Shown: piece after piece, positions 23,471 through 34,864 of the stretch
Layout of the letters: each line of letters starts with the position of its first letter
Position numbering within the stretch: position 1 is the stretch's first letter
Assembly: GCA_028386065.3 (NCBI GenBank)
Contig: JAKUCV010005630.1
Coordinates: forward strand, 1-64,000
Reading direction: 5' to 3'
From: Turnera subulata
Taxonomy: Eukaryota > Streptophyta > Magnoliopsida > Malpighiales > Passifloraceae
DNA: 64,000 bases
Position numbers and translations under genes: made by a program
The notes under the pieces: generated by a model
What the model saw: the letters and a program-made list of their open reading frames with translations, nothing else
What the model was told of the DNA's origin: nothing
Databases searched by the model: none

Positions 23471-26400
23471 TGTAACAGCCCGGGTAAAATTTTGGATTTT
23501 TACCGGACTGTAGAAATTGTTTTACCGTGATTTACTGTTAAATTAATCTTGGGTAATTAATTCAAGGTAAATCGGGAGTCGTTTTTCGAAACCGAGAATT
23601 TTCCCGCGCTCGGGAGTGTCTTCTTAACTAACCGAGCCTTGGTATCCAGTTCCGAGACTTGGACGACGTTCAGGAGAATTAATCGGATTTTCCGAGCCCA
23701 AGTTGTATTTTTGGATTCGGGACGGAAAATTACAGTTTTGCCCGCCCCTCTTCTTTTTCTTCTTTTCCTTCTTTCTTTTCTTTCTCCTTTCTCTTTTCTT
23801 TTTTCTTTCTTTTCTTCTTCTTCTTTTCTTCTCAGCCGTCTCCACCATTTTTCTTCTTTTTTCTCCCAGCCGCCGGCCCCTCACCCATCTTTTCTTCACT
23901 TTTCTTCTTTGTCTTCTTCCCTACCCTCTTCATTATTTCCCCTCACCTCTGTACCTTTCTCCCCACTCTTTTTCCTCCTCTTCTTCCTTCTCCCCTCGCC
24001 CGGAAACCCCTTTCCCTTTCCCTTTTCATCCTTCTTCCTCCTGCAACCCGCGACCACAGCCCCTGCTGCCGATCCTCTCCACGCCGCCCGAAACCGCCGC
24101 CTGCCTCTTCGTTTTTTTTCCCTCCTGAGCCGCCACCGCCTCCTCCTCTGCAGCCCTTCACTGAGACGCCCTCTTCCTCCTCAAATTGCCGCCGCGACCA
24201 CCGGCTTCCCCCTCACCCTTCCTCCTTCCTTCTTGCCCCTGTTACCAAATCGCCGCCACCATACCCTCTTCCCCTGCTTCTCATCTTCTCCTCCTCCATC
24301 TTCCTCCGCCCTCTCTCAGTCTCACGTCTTCTCTCCCTCTCCCTTGCAACTCACGACGCCGCCGCCGTGGGTGCGCCGACACAGAGGCCGGGTAAGTCTT
24401 GGCTGCACCTCTCCCTCTCTTCTCTTGGTTTCATTCTATTGTTCTAGCCAAGGTTAGTGGCTGATTTGTTTGGATTTGTTGTTGGTGGTTTATGTTGGTT
24501 GATTGGCGAGGTTGTTGTGTGTGGGCTTGACGTCGATTGTGGGGTTGCTGTGAATGTTGGTTCGCTTGGATGGTGTTGACGTTGCTGTAGGTGTGGGCGT
24601 TGATTCCTTAGGTGGTTGACATCGTTGTTTGGTGGGGCTCTGAACACCGGTGAACGGCAGCGGGTATGGCCGTCGCTTGGATCGTTGTGTTAGTGACCAG
24701 TGATGGTGGATGGGCGATGGTGGTTTGTTGTGGCGTTGTTGACGACGTGGTTCAGTGGGCAGTGAAGCTGCAGCTCATGGATGTTGTCTTGCCTGTCGTG
24801 AACAGTGATGGCCGGAATCCGGCGAGTTTCCGGCGAGTCCCGGGAACTTTCCGGCGAACCTGGGAACGGACTTTGGGTAAACCCGAGCTTTGGACCTTTT
24901 GCATCATATAAACGAACCCGAGCGATAAAACGGACCCGGACATTAAAATGACGCTAATTAAAATTGATTAACTTAATTTGATTAACCTAACTTAATTAAC
25001 CTATGGTTTTTATTTTATGTCTTATCTATTTTATTATGCTTGCTCTTATTACTTATTTATGTTTTCATTTATCTCCTGCTCTTATTTAATTTTAATTGGG
25101 CTACTAAAGGGCCCATTGTATTTAATTTTTGGGTTTAATTTTATTTACATTTTATCTGGGCTCGTACAAGGCCCATTGTATTAAACTTTCGGTTATTTAA
25201 TTTATATTGGGCTAATTAATAAAAGGCCCATGTCGTTATTTATTTTAATTATGTCCCTCGTTTGATTTTCGAAATTATATTGATATTAGAGTTACCCTCC
25301 GATGGGCTAAACGTTCGTGAAGGCCTACCGAGTTTAATTTCCAAATTTTCTTAATTACGTTTTAATTGAATTATAAAAGGCCTAGATGTAAATATATATA
25401 TATTTCTATTATTTTTGTAATACTAGGCTAAATAATATTAGACCTATACCTTGTCTTAATTATTGATTTTAATCTTATACAAGTATATACATATATATCG
25501 TATAACGTACTGTAGCTATTTTCACCGGCATAGATATTGCTAGACTATATTTTTATTTAATTAATGATTATAGTTTTATGTATACAAGTACCTACGATTA
25601 TATAAGATTTACTCAATGTACATATCGTTATAACGGTTATTTCTTCTAGCTAATATATATATGTATAAATAGGTCGTAACTTCAATTAATTACAAATAGA
25701 ATTTTTTATGAATAATTATGTTTAAGAAATATTATTTACGTTATATGGACTGTGGGTATTTAACGGGTCATAACATAATTTGTCTACAAATAGATTATCT
25801 TAAATATACACTACGTATAAGAGTACGTATATATGCTTTCTTGTCACAAGCGGCCTAAGGGCCGGGATGGGTTTGACCGCTCGGTTTTGGTTTTGACTAT
25901 GTTGGATATGATTGGTATACCAGATGGAAAATAGATTATTAGTAACCTCCACATAAATGAATAAGATAATTATGGAAATAATTAAAAGAACCGATAAGCC
26001 GTCCAATAACTGTTAACCGGTATCATGCATAATCATTTTATTGTGCATTATAAGTGATTATTATGTTCCTATATGTACATATAGGGTATCGGGATTTGAC
26101 CAGATAGCAGTTTCAGAGACATACCAGGTGAGAATGGATAAACCTTGATATGTGCCCGTAATACTGTGTATGCTTTGTTGTTTGACTGAACCGTTGAAAT
26201 GATCCTTGTTAGTTATTTGATTGCCATGAATGTTGTTGCTGTTGCTGGGCTGTGTGGAATGATTATGTGGATTCTGTGAATAATTGTTGTACTGTTAATT
26301 GTGTGTAATTAGTGATATGAAATTGCGGATTGGTTGAGCTTGAGAAATAATCTGTTATGATTATGACTGCTGTGATGTTNNNNNNNNNNNNNNNNNNNNN

Positions 26401-26945
26401 NNNNNNNNNNNNNNNNNNNNNNNNNNNNNNNNNNNNNNNNNNNNNNNNNNNNNNNNNNNNNNNNNNNNNNNNNNNNNNNNNNNNNNNNNNNNNNNNNNNN
26501 NNNNNNNNNNNNNNNNNNNNNNNNNNNNNNNNNNNNNNNNNNNNNNNGTTTATCTTTCGTCGGTGAGCGCTTCGGACTCACCCCTCGCCTGCGGGGTTTC
26601 ATCCCGTAGGATGAGTTGTTTCATGTACAGGCTTGGTGCATTCCAGACAGGCTGCAGCGTTTCCCTTGGACAGGCTTGGATCCATAGATTGCATGTGTCG
26701 CATACAGTGTTAGTGAGTTTAAGTCTTCCGCTGTGCATATTGTTATTGTTGATGGGCCATTGGGCCAGTTTCATTATTATTAATGTTATTGATGTTGGGC
26801 CGTAGAGCCATATTGTTGTTTATACTTTTGGGCTGTTGAGCCAGGGTTATGCTTTATACACTGTATGCTAGGCCTTGTTGGGCTGGGTTGTCACAGTTCC
26901 GGCTCGTGTTTACTGTGTTCGGTAAATACGGGTCGGGGCGCTTCA
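23471..26945 (+). repeat. 3' LTR of copy A (contains the assembly gap)
   Basis: It starts TGTAACAGCCCGGGTAAAA and ends GGTCGGGGCGCTTCA, the shared LTR termini. Inside are a pyrimidine-rich tract (about 23740-24050), a GC-rich leader-like stretch, a splice-donor-like GGCCGGGTAAGT near 24390, an AT-rich middle, and a short exon-like block bounded by ATAG and GTGAGAATGG (about 26086-26129). The tail after the gap is closest to solo LTR S. The middle differs from B, C and D, so this is a distinct LTR subtype. Confidence 0.85.
26380..26547. other. Assembly gap (168 N)
   Basis: A run of N inside the 3' LTR of copy A. The true length is unknown. ORFs spanning it are artefacts. Confidence 1.
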
Positions 26946-27711
26946 ATAACTAAGTGGGTGTCAGTTATTTTCTGGTCCGGACCGGACTCGCTTCAATAAT
27001 GCAGACAAGCTGCATTATTGATGAATCACAGGTGGCACAGTAAATTACGTTTTATAAAAAGAAAGCAGAGGAAGAAGGAGAGGAAGAAGAGAAGACGAAA
27101 AAAAGAGAAAAGGAGAGGAAAAAGAAAAAAAAAGAGAGGAAAAAAAAGAAAAGAAAAAAAAACAAACACAGAACTAAAAAAAGAGAAAGGAAGAAAAAAA
27201 GGAAAGAACTGAAAATCAAAAAAAAAAGAGAAGCAAAATCAGAAAAAAAAAAGAAAAGAAAAAGAAAGAAAATAGGAAAAAAAAAGAAGGAAAAAGAAAA
27301 AAAAGGAAAGAAAAATCGGAAAGTGAACTGTTCATCGTCACCCTCCCCGAGCTCCCCTACACTGTTCACCAGGACGAGTTCCAGGCCGCCTCTCCACACA
27401 CCGCCGCCACCAGCATGCTCCCCTCACCGTCGCCGACCTGTCGCCGCCTTCCCCGAGTTCTTCCGCCGCCGGACGCTCCTGCACGAGCCGTTGACCCGGC
27501 AGAGAACCCGCGGATCTAGCTTTCCCGCGGCGGCGACGGCCTTTCCTCCTGCCGTTCCAGCGTCGCCGCCTCTCGCCGCGCCTCGTGACCCCATCCTCGC
27601 GCTGCGTCGCGCCGCCGCCGCCGTTCTTAAGGTGAGGATCCGATTCCTCTGGGCGGGTCGAGGCCGGGTCGCGCCTCCCTGGGTCTGGGTTGCCGGCTGG
27701 GTTTGTTTTAT

Positions 27712-27742
<31 letters not shown>

Positions 27743-29613
27743 AATCTGTTTATATAATTATTCTGGTATTTAATTTTTAAAAAAATATATATTCACTTAG
27801 AGGAAAATATAGAAAGTATGATTTATGGTTTAGGGAAAATGTATATATATATATGTACCTTGATAATCATGTTTTGTTTTGAAAAAAAATTATTATATAT
27901 AATTAGGAAAACGATAAATATTTTATATATAATTTCTGAAAATTATAAATACATTATTAATTTTTTGTAAAATTATGGTAACTGGTACCTTTTGGGAAAA
28001 TATGTATTTATGGTATACATGATTTATATTTTTGAAATATATAATTATTTTGATAATGGAATTGTTTGGAAAAGTATTTGGAAATATATATGTGTATTTA
28101 TAAAATTCGTATTTATTTTCAGAAAATAAGTTTATATGATTATACTTTCTGGAAATGGAGTTTTCTAAAAAAATAATAGTGCTTGGGAATTATATTTTGG
28201 AAAGTATAATAATTTTTATGGAAATGCTATGGGAAATATATACATATGTTATAATTCCAGAAAAATTATGGTAATTATTATTTTGGAAAATTATAATTAT
28301 TTTATGAAAATATTTTGAAAAAGAGTTTTAATTAAAGTATGGTACCGAAATTATATTTGGGAATACGTACGGGATAATATTTTCGGTAAATGGAAATAAT
28401 AAAGAATATGAACCGGGATGGGATATTTCGCAGTTTGGGCATCATAGTATACCGATTATGTGTATTTATGTGTATATGTTGTTTTGTTGGATAGGTTTGG
28501 GTATCGGGCAGTTTCCCGAGGAGCCGGCGTCGGACTGGTCATTGTTTCCGGAGTTGAGTAATCGGCCAAGGTGAGGATGGATTTCCTTCAATATGTGCCT
28601 GTATTACTCGGTTATTGTGTTTGATGTTTATTGCATTGTTGATGATTGCATTTGTTGTGATTGTTGTCGGTATGTTTATCCCATGTTGGTTTTTGGGATG
28701 TTTATCCCGTGTTGATTTTCTGTGTCTTTTGGAATAAGTATAATGGATTAATTAATAAATTAAGATAAGGATGTCGATCCTTAGTTTTGAATAGGGATGT
28801 CTATCCCTGTATTTTGGTTAGGGATGTCGATCCCTACGATTTGATTTTGATGACGATAATATAATTGTCACGTGGTAAGTAGTGGTACGACTCGATGGTT
28901 TAAGACTGTTTCGTGGTGGCCGTGACCTAGTTTACTTGTGATAAGCATGTCTATGCTTGGGATGCCTATCCCGTGATTATTTTTGGGATGTCTATCCCTG
29001 GGTTCGTATTTTTGGGGTGTCGATCCCTGGGTTCTCTGGATTTGGTCTGGCACCCGAGATATGTTGATAACCAGGTCTGACCCCTAGCTTATCCGTGACG
29101 GGGCCCGGAAAGATAAAATTGGAAATTGGATTTTATTTGAGTCTTTTGGTCTTGGACCGATTTTGGGTCGAGTCTTGGTTTTGGTGTGTTTGGCTGTTAG
29201 GCCTTTGTGTGACTTGAGTAATTATAGTGTGCATATTGATTGTCTTTCCTTCGTCGGTGAGCACTTCGGACTCACCCCTCACCTGCGGGTTTTCATCCCG
29301 TAGGATGAGTTATTTGTTGTACAGGTTTGGTGCATTCCAGACAGGCAGCGACGTTATCCCTTGGACAGGGCTCGGATCCATAGTTTGCATCAGTGTCACA
29401 TATAGTGTTTTGTGAGTAGTTAAGTCTTCCGCTGTGCATTGTTTTACTATTATTGGGCCATTGGGCCGGTTGAGTTATTATTGTTGTTTTTATTATGGGC
29501 TGTTGAGCCCGAATATCTGTTGTACACACTGTATGCTGGGCTTTGTTGGGTTGGGTTGTTACAGTTCCGGCACGTGTTTACTGTGTACGGTAAATACGGG
29601 TCGGGGCATTTCA
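26946..29613 (+). repeat. 5' LTR of copy B (5'-truncated)
   Basis: It aligns from its first base to 32191 onward in the 3' LTR. It contains a polypurine tract (about 27055-27320), a GC-rich leader-like segment ending in a donor-like AAGGTGAGG (about 27630), an AT-rich middle and the hairpin array (about 28676-29036). It ends CGGGTCGGGGCATTTCA directly before the primer binding site. Confidence 0.9.
28676..29036 (+). repeat. Hairpin array in the 5' LTR of copy B
   Basis: About nine short inverted repeats share the form stem-GTYN-stem: GGGATGTTTATCCC, AAGGATGTCGATCCTT, AGGGATGTCTATCCCT, TAGGGATGTCGATCCCTA, AAGCATGTCTATGCTT and others. Stem bases change on both sides together, while the loop stays GTCG, GTCT or GTTT. 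Confidence 0.85.
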
Positions 29614-29882
29614 TTTTGGTAGCGGAGCGGGCGTTAGGTCTTGTTGGGCAGTCTCTGTGTGTTTGTTGTCTTGTTTGCATAGTTCGCTCTATTTGTTTAT
29701 TATTTTATATCATTTTAGTTAGTGCATTATGGATCCAGTCAAGGGACGCCAGCTGTCGAAGAACATACACCTAAGAGGTAATGATGCCATAAATAAGCGG
29801 AAATATCAATATTATTAATAATACTGATAATTTCATTACAAAGAGAAACATTACATTGATATTTTATAAAAAGAAAATACAT

Positions 29883-30540
29883 TTAACGCCTTAGATCGAC
29901 GTTGACCCTGAAGCTGTTTGGGTCGTTGTTGATGTTGACTTGGATGTTGTCGCTCCACGAGAACCACATGCCGCCTGCGTTGTTCTATCCAGGAAGCTCA
30001 AACCGGTTTGCTTGAGGGAACCGGAGTGGGATGAGACCGTGATCGTCTTGAGGTTGCCACTGGGTCTCGGTCAGAAGAACCATGTTTGGTTTGTATTGGT
30101 TCTTCAAGTCCCTCAGAGTACGCGAGAACTCCTGGGAACGCCTTGCGACTCCTCTGCAGTTCCACACCAGTAGTCGGGCCTTTGGCCAAGTTACGGGCAG
30201 ACGAGTGACTCTGGGCATGCTTTGGGCCGTCATCGAGAGCTGGTAGTAGGTGCCTTGCTCCAGGAAGTGGCAAGTGGACTCTAGGTTGAACTCCTGGAGC
30301 CTTTCCGAGATGAAGAACATGATGGAGTTTGTCGAGCCGTAGTAGGAGGTCCTCAGAGTGCCATGGTCCTCCAGGAAGAACGTCTCTTTCATAGGAGTGA
30401 CGAAGAACCGCGATGAGTAGAGTTCGTCGACGAAGACAAGACGCGGCATTCTGCCTAGCTCGTTCGGTAGTTCTTCTGGACGCTCGTTTTCTGCCTAGAT
30501 TGGCACCTTCGACGAAGAAGACGGAAGATGGAGCAGGCAT
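29883..30540 (-). pseudogene. Antisense ORF1, copy B: broken
   Basis: This is the equivalent of the intact ORF1 at 50709-51392. It starts MPAPSSVFFVEGANLG, then has a deletion of about 28 bp that shifts the frame. The main frame resumes at MPRLVFVDELYSS and runs to a TAG (Gln codon in copy C) after RFELPG, with the last 30 or so codons beyond it. It keeps the LINE-endonuclease-like WNCRG and LLTETQ motifs, which copy C has lost. Confidence 0.8.
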
Positions 30541-30656
30541 CGTGTTTGGACGAGTGGGTATTTTGTTTTTCTGAGCGTTGTGGTTTTTTTTTTGTTTTTC
30601 TGTGCGTTTGTTAGCCTTAAAATGCTTTTGATGATTTACACCTCACCGCTCCGTTT

Positions 30657-30664
30657 CTTTTATA
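30657..30664 (-). promoter_or_regulatory. TATA box of ORF1, copy B
   Basis: TATAAAAG on the minus strand, 117 bp before the ORF1 start at 30540. The spacing is nearly the same in copies C and D. Confidence 0.6.
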
Positions 30665-31408
30665 CTCTTATGGGGAGCGTGATTACCGGTTTTGATTTTC
30701 AAGATTTTGCTTTTTGGAAATTGCCGTTGTTTCATTTATTGCTTTGATACTTTATACGATTATCGGGCTACCATGCCAGAGTTTTTCAGCCTTTTTCCAT
30801 CTCATGCTTTTCTTTCGCTCTGGCTACTTTGTCCTTTCTTTTCATGGTTTTGCTTTATTTTTCTGCATCTTTTATCACATGCATCCGTGACCGTTGAGGC
30901 TAGATAGATGGGACCGTACCTCGATTAGAGCGCATGTGGGACAAGCTTACAGCTGTTCGAACATTGTGGAGAGATACGAGACCTGACAGACGTTTTTGGC
31001 TCATGCGGAAATTGTGAACAAGTGGGTATCGTTTCTTTCGAGGGACACAGGACGTGCTCGTGATCGTCACCGTGCGAGATAACGGACGTCTCTTTCACGA
31101 GGGAAACCGACGTCACCGTTAGCTCCGTATGTCACGTTTCTTGGGTTCGAGGATGTTTACGTCCGATACGAGCACCGATCATGAAATATATTTTTGTTTT
31201 AACTTCTTTACGTTTTGGTTTTGTTAAACGAGCTCTGTTTTTAATATTTTTTATGTTGGATTTTATATCCTTATTGTTGATTTTTGTTTTACTTTGAGAT
31301 GTTTTATTTTTCTGTTTAACATAAGACTATGTAATATAAGAGTTTTGATTTTAAAAAGAAAACTTATTTTATTAATTCATAATAGTTTTACATCAGAGAA
31401 GAAGTACT

Positions 31409-31786
31409 CTATGGACCTACTTGCTTCTCAAGATCTTTTACAAGTTTTTGGATGGTTTTCATATGTGGGAAGAGTTCCGCGCACGCGAGTTCAATCTGCA
31501 ACACCGCCGAGCTGATCTTCTTCAGTGAGATGTTCAGCTGCGTCAGTGTCTGCTGCGGAGTGCTGCTCTCAGCTATCGCCTTGCCCTTCCGATCTTCAGC
31601 CTTCTTGTTGGCACGCTTCTTTCGCCGTTTTGGGGAGACGACCATGTGTTCCTTCAGGCCGATGATGTTGGTTTTGAACCGCTTCTTGGGAGGTTCTTCA
31701 TCGGAGCTTGTCGGGAAGGCAGTGCCGCTGATGTAGCTGTTGTTCTCGGAGTCTGAGGTCGTTCTTGATCTCAGTGGAGAGTCCAT
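31409..31786 (-). CDS. Antisense ORF2, copy B: small basic protein (intact, 125 aa)
   Basis: The product is the same protein as in copies A and D with scattered substitutions, for example NNSYISG for NNSYIGG and HMKTIQK for HLRNVQQ. It keeps PPKKRFK and PKRRKKRANKKAEDRKGK. The same frame is open further upstream, but I chose the ATG at 31786 because it is shared by all copies and follows the conserved TATA-like CTATAAGA. Function unknown; nuclear location is inferred from the basic clusters. Confidence 0.65.
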   Translation of the reverse strand: MDSPLRSRTTSDSENNSYISGTAFPTSSDEEPPKKRFKTNIIGLKEHMVVSPKRRKKRANKKAEDRKGKAIAESSTPQQTLTQLNISLKKISSAVLQIELACAELFPHMKTIQKLVKDLEKQVGP

Positions 31787-33746
31787 GACTTGTGTGAGTT
31801 GCCAGTCATGAGGTTTGGTTCTTATAGAGGACGAGATGTCGCTTAAGGGTATAACCGGTATCTCGGGTTGAGGTTGGACACCGGGCAGAGTGTGCCAGAA
31901 GCTTATCGTGGTAGGACCCACGGATAAGAAGGAATTTCGGAGACGAAATTCTTTTTAAGGTGGGTAGACTGTAACAACCCGGGTAAAAATTTTAAATTTT
32001 TACTGGGACTGTAAAAGTCTTTTTACCGTGATTTACTGTTGAATTAATCTTGGGTAATTAATTCAAGGTAAATCGGGGGTCGTTTTTCGAAACCGAGAGT
32101 TTTCCCGCGCTCGTGATTTTTCCGTGGATTTTTCGGGCCTAAGTTGGTATTTTTCGGGTTTCGGAATTTCTCGGAAAATCACACCGGAAAATAACTAAGG
32201 GGGTGTCAGTTATTTTCTGGTCCGGACCGGACTTGCCTCAATAATGCAGACAAGCTGCATTCTTGATGAATCACAGGTGGCACAGTAAATTACGTTCTAT
32301 AAAAAGAAAGCAGAGGAAGAAGGAGAGGAAGAAGATAAGAGGAAAAAAAAAAGAGAAAAGGAGAGGAAAAAGAAAAAAAAGAGAGGAAAAAAAAGAAAAA
32401 AAAAGAAAAAAAAAACAAACACAGAACTAAAAAAAGAGAAAGGAAGAAAAAAAAGAAAGAACTGAAAATCAAAAAAAAAAAGAAGCAAAATCAGAAAAAA
32501 AAAGAAAATAAAAAGAAAGAAAATAGGAAAAAAAAGAAGGAAAAAGAAAAAAAAAGGAAAGAAAAATCGGAAAGTGAACTGTTCATCGTCACCCTCCCCG
32601 AGCTCCCCTGCACTGTTCACCAGGACGAGTTCCAGGCCGCCTCTCCACACACCGCCACCACCAGCATGCTCCCTCACCGTAGCCGCCTTCCCCGAGTTCT
32701 TCCACCGTCGGACGCTCCTGCACGAGCCGTTGACCCGGCGGAGAACCCGCGGATCTAGCTTTCCCGCGGCTGCCGCCTTCTGCCGTCGCCGCCGCGCCTT
32801 TCCTCCTGCCGTTCCAGCGTCGTCGCCTCTCGCCGCGCCTCGTGACCCATCCTCGTACTGCGTCGCGCCGCCGCCGCCGTTCTTAAGGTGAGGATCCGAT
32901 TCCTCTGGGCGGGTCGAGGCCGGGTCGCGCCTCCCTGGGTCTTGGTTGCCGGCTGGGTTTGTTTTATTTTTTAAAATATATATATATATATAAATCTGTT
33001 TATATAATTATTCTGGTATTTAATTTTTAAAAAAATATATATTCACTTAGAGGAAAATATAGAAAGTATGATTTATGGTTTAGGGAAAATGTATGTATAT
33101 ATATGTACCTTGATAATCATGTTTTGTTTTGAAAAAAAAAGTTATTATATATAATTAGGAAAAAGATAAATATTGTATATATAATTTCTGAAAATTATAA
33201 ATACATTATTAATTTTCTGTAAAATTATGGTAACTGGTACCTTTTGGGAAAATATGTATTTATGGTATACATGATTTATATTTTTGAAATATATAATTAT
33301 TTTGATAATGTAATTGTTTGGAAAAGTATTTGGAAATATATATGTGTATTTATAAAATTCGTATTTATTTTCGGAAAATAAGTTTATATGATTATACTTT
33401 CTGGAAATGGAGTTTTCTAAAAAAATAATAGTGCTTGGGAATTATATTTTGGAAAGTATAATAATTTTTATGGAAATGTTATGGGAAATATATACATATG
33501 TTTTAATTCCAGAAAAATTATGGTAATTATTATTTTGGAAAATTATAATTATTTTATGAAAATATTTTGAAAAAGAGTTTTAATTAAAGTACGGTACCGA
33601 AATTATATTCGGGAATACGTACGGTATAATATTTTCGGTAAATGGAAATAATAAAGAATATGAACCGGGATGGGATATTTCGCAGTTTGGGCATCATAGT
33701 ATATCGATTATGTGCATTTATGTGTATATGTTGTTTTGTTGGATAG

Positions 33747-33822
33747 GTTTGGGTATCGGGCAGTTTCCCGAGGAGCCGGCGTCGGACCGGTCATTGTTTC
33801 CGGAGTTGAGTAATCGGCCAAG
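33747..33822 (+). other. Conserved exon-like 76-bp block in the LTR
   Basis: The block is flanked by GGATAG on the left and GTGAGGATGG on the right, consensus-like splice acceptor and donor. Its core (TCGGGCAGTTTCCCGAGGAG and GAGTTGAGTAATCGGCCAAG) is present in LTRs B, C, D and S, while the adjacent AT-rich flanks are less constrained. LTR A has a shorter counterpart with the same flanks. In the frame of the upstream P-rich ORF it hits a stop, so it more likely belongs to an untranslated leader. Confidence 0.6.
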
Positions 33823-33919
33823 GTGAGGATGGATTTCCTTCAATATGTGCCTGTATTACTCGGTTATTGTGTTTGATGTTTATTGCACTGTTGATGATTG
33901 CATTTGTTGTGATTGTTGT

Positions 33920-34277
33920 CGGGATGTTTATCCCATGTTGGTTTTTGGGATGTTTATCCCGTGTTGATTTTCTGTGTCTTTTGGAATAAGTATAATGGAT
34001 TAATTAATAAATTGAGATAAGAATGTCGATCCTTAGTTTTGAATAGGGATGTCTATCCCGGTATTTTGGTTAGGGATGTCGATCCCTACGATTTGATTTT
34101 GATGACGATAATATAATTGTCACGTGGTAAGTAGTGGTACGACTCGATGGTTTAAGACTGTTTCGTGGTGGCCATGACCTGGGTTCTTGTGATAAGCATG
34201 TCTATGCTTGGGATGTCTATCCCGTGATTATTTTTGGGATGTCTATCCCTGGGTTCGTATTTTTGGGATGTCGATCC
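33920..34277 (+). repeat. Hairpin array in the 3' LTR of copy B
   Basis: Same array as at 28676-29036. Here the first unit is a perfect GGGATGTTTATCCC and the last a perfect GGGATGTCGATCCC, where the 5' LTR has GGTAT and GGGGT variants. Confidence 0.85.
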
Positions 34278-34864
34278 CTGGGTTCTCTGGATTTGGTCTG
34301 GCACCCGGAATGTGTTGATAACCAGGTCTGACCGCTAGCTTATCCGTGACGGGGCCCGTAAAGAAAAAATTGAAAATTGGATTTTATTTGAGTCTTTTGG
34401 TCTTGGACCGGTTTTGGGTCGAGTCTTGGTTTTGGTGTGTTTGGCTGTTAGGCCTATGTTTGACTTGAGTAATTATAGTGTGCATATTGATTGTCTTTCC
34501 TTCGTCGGTGAGCACTTCGGACTCACCCCTCACCTGCGGGCTTTCATCCCGTAGGATGAGTTATTTGTTGTACAGGTTTGGTGCATTCCAGACAGGCTAC
34601 GGCATTATCCCTTGGACAGGGCTCGGATCCATAGTTTGCATCAGTGTCGCATACAGTGTTTTGTGAGTTGTTAAGTCTTCTGCTGTGCATTGTTTTACTA
34701 TTATTGGGCCATTGGGCCGGTTGAGTTATTATTGTTGTTTTTATTATGGGCTGTTGAGCCCGGATATCTGTTGTACACACTGTATGCTGGGCTTTGTTGG
34801 GTTGGGTTGTTACAGTTCCGGCACGTGTTTACTGTGTACGGTAAATACGGGTCGGGGCGTTTCA

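Larger units (their letters stand above)
22063..26945 (+). mobile_element. Copy A: 5'-truncated non-autonomous LTR element (interior plus 3' LTR)
   Basis: Homology to copies B, C and D starts abruptly at about 22063, just where the ORF1 start codon would be, so the 5' LTR, primer site and ORF1 are missing. The rest of the interior (to 23470) keeps the conserved noncoding block and ORF2 on the opposite strand. Before the LTR it has the gypsy-like end GGGGACGAAATTCTTTTTAA then GGTGGGTAGAC. The 3' LTR (23471-26945) is interrupted by the N gap. Confidence 0.85.
26946..34864 (+). mobile_element. Copy B: non-autonomous LTR element with antisense ORFs
   Basis: Layout is 5' LTR 26946-29613 (missing its first 220 bp or so), primer binding site TGGTAGCGGAGC at 29617-29628, a 2.36-kb interior, polypurine-like TTTTTAAGGTGGGTAGAC ending at 31969, and 3' LTR 31970-34864. 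There is no gag, protease, integrase or reverse transcriptase. The 3' end resembles Ty3/gypsy chromovirus ends, so mobilisation by a related autonomous gypsy element is inferred. The two LTRs are very similar, implying recent insertion. The 5' truncation coincides with the end of copy A and could be an assembly join. Confidence 0.9.
31970..34864 (+). repeat. 3' LTR of copy B (2,895 bp, complete)
   Basis: It starts TGTAACAACCCGGGTAAAAA and ends GTCGGGGCGTTTCA. Parts in order: a polypurine tract (about 32300-32570); a GC-rich leader-like segment (about 32575-32887) ending AAG before GTGAGGATCC; an AT-rich stretch; a 76-bp exon-like block (33747-33822); the hairpin array (about 33920-34277); an acceptor-like TGTACAG (34575) before GTTTGGTGCATTCC; and the terminal hairpin with CACGTG. 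Confidence 0.92.

Noticed and set aside
26309..26602. ORFs on both strands crossing the N run
   Set aside because: Most of the predicted residues are unknown because of the assembly gap.
27018..27399. Lys/Arg/Glu- or Phe/Ser-rich ORFs over the purine/pyrimidine tracts (also 32297-32677, 48409-48642, 50251-50581, 61765-62229)
   Set aside because: These are translations of simple A/G or C/T tracts, not genes.
27323..27718. Pro/Ser/Arg-rich ORF in the B LTRs (also 32574-32891)
   Set aside because: It lies in the GC-rich leader-like part of the LTR, is not conserved as a protein between B, C and D, and its extension through the exon-like block hits a stop. Composition explains it.
28676..29036. 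CRISPR-like array of short repeats
   Set aside because: The units are short palindromes at irregular spacing in a plant LTR, with no uniform spacers or cas genes. They are treated as an LTR hairpin array.
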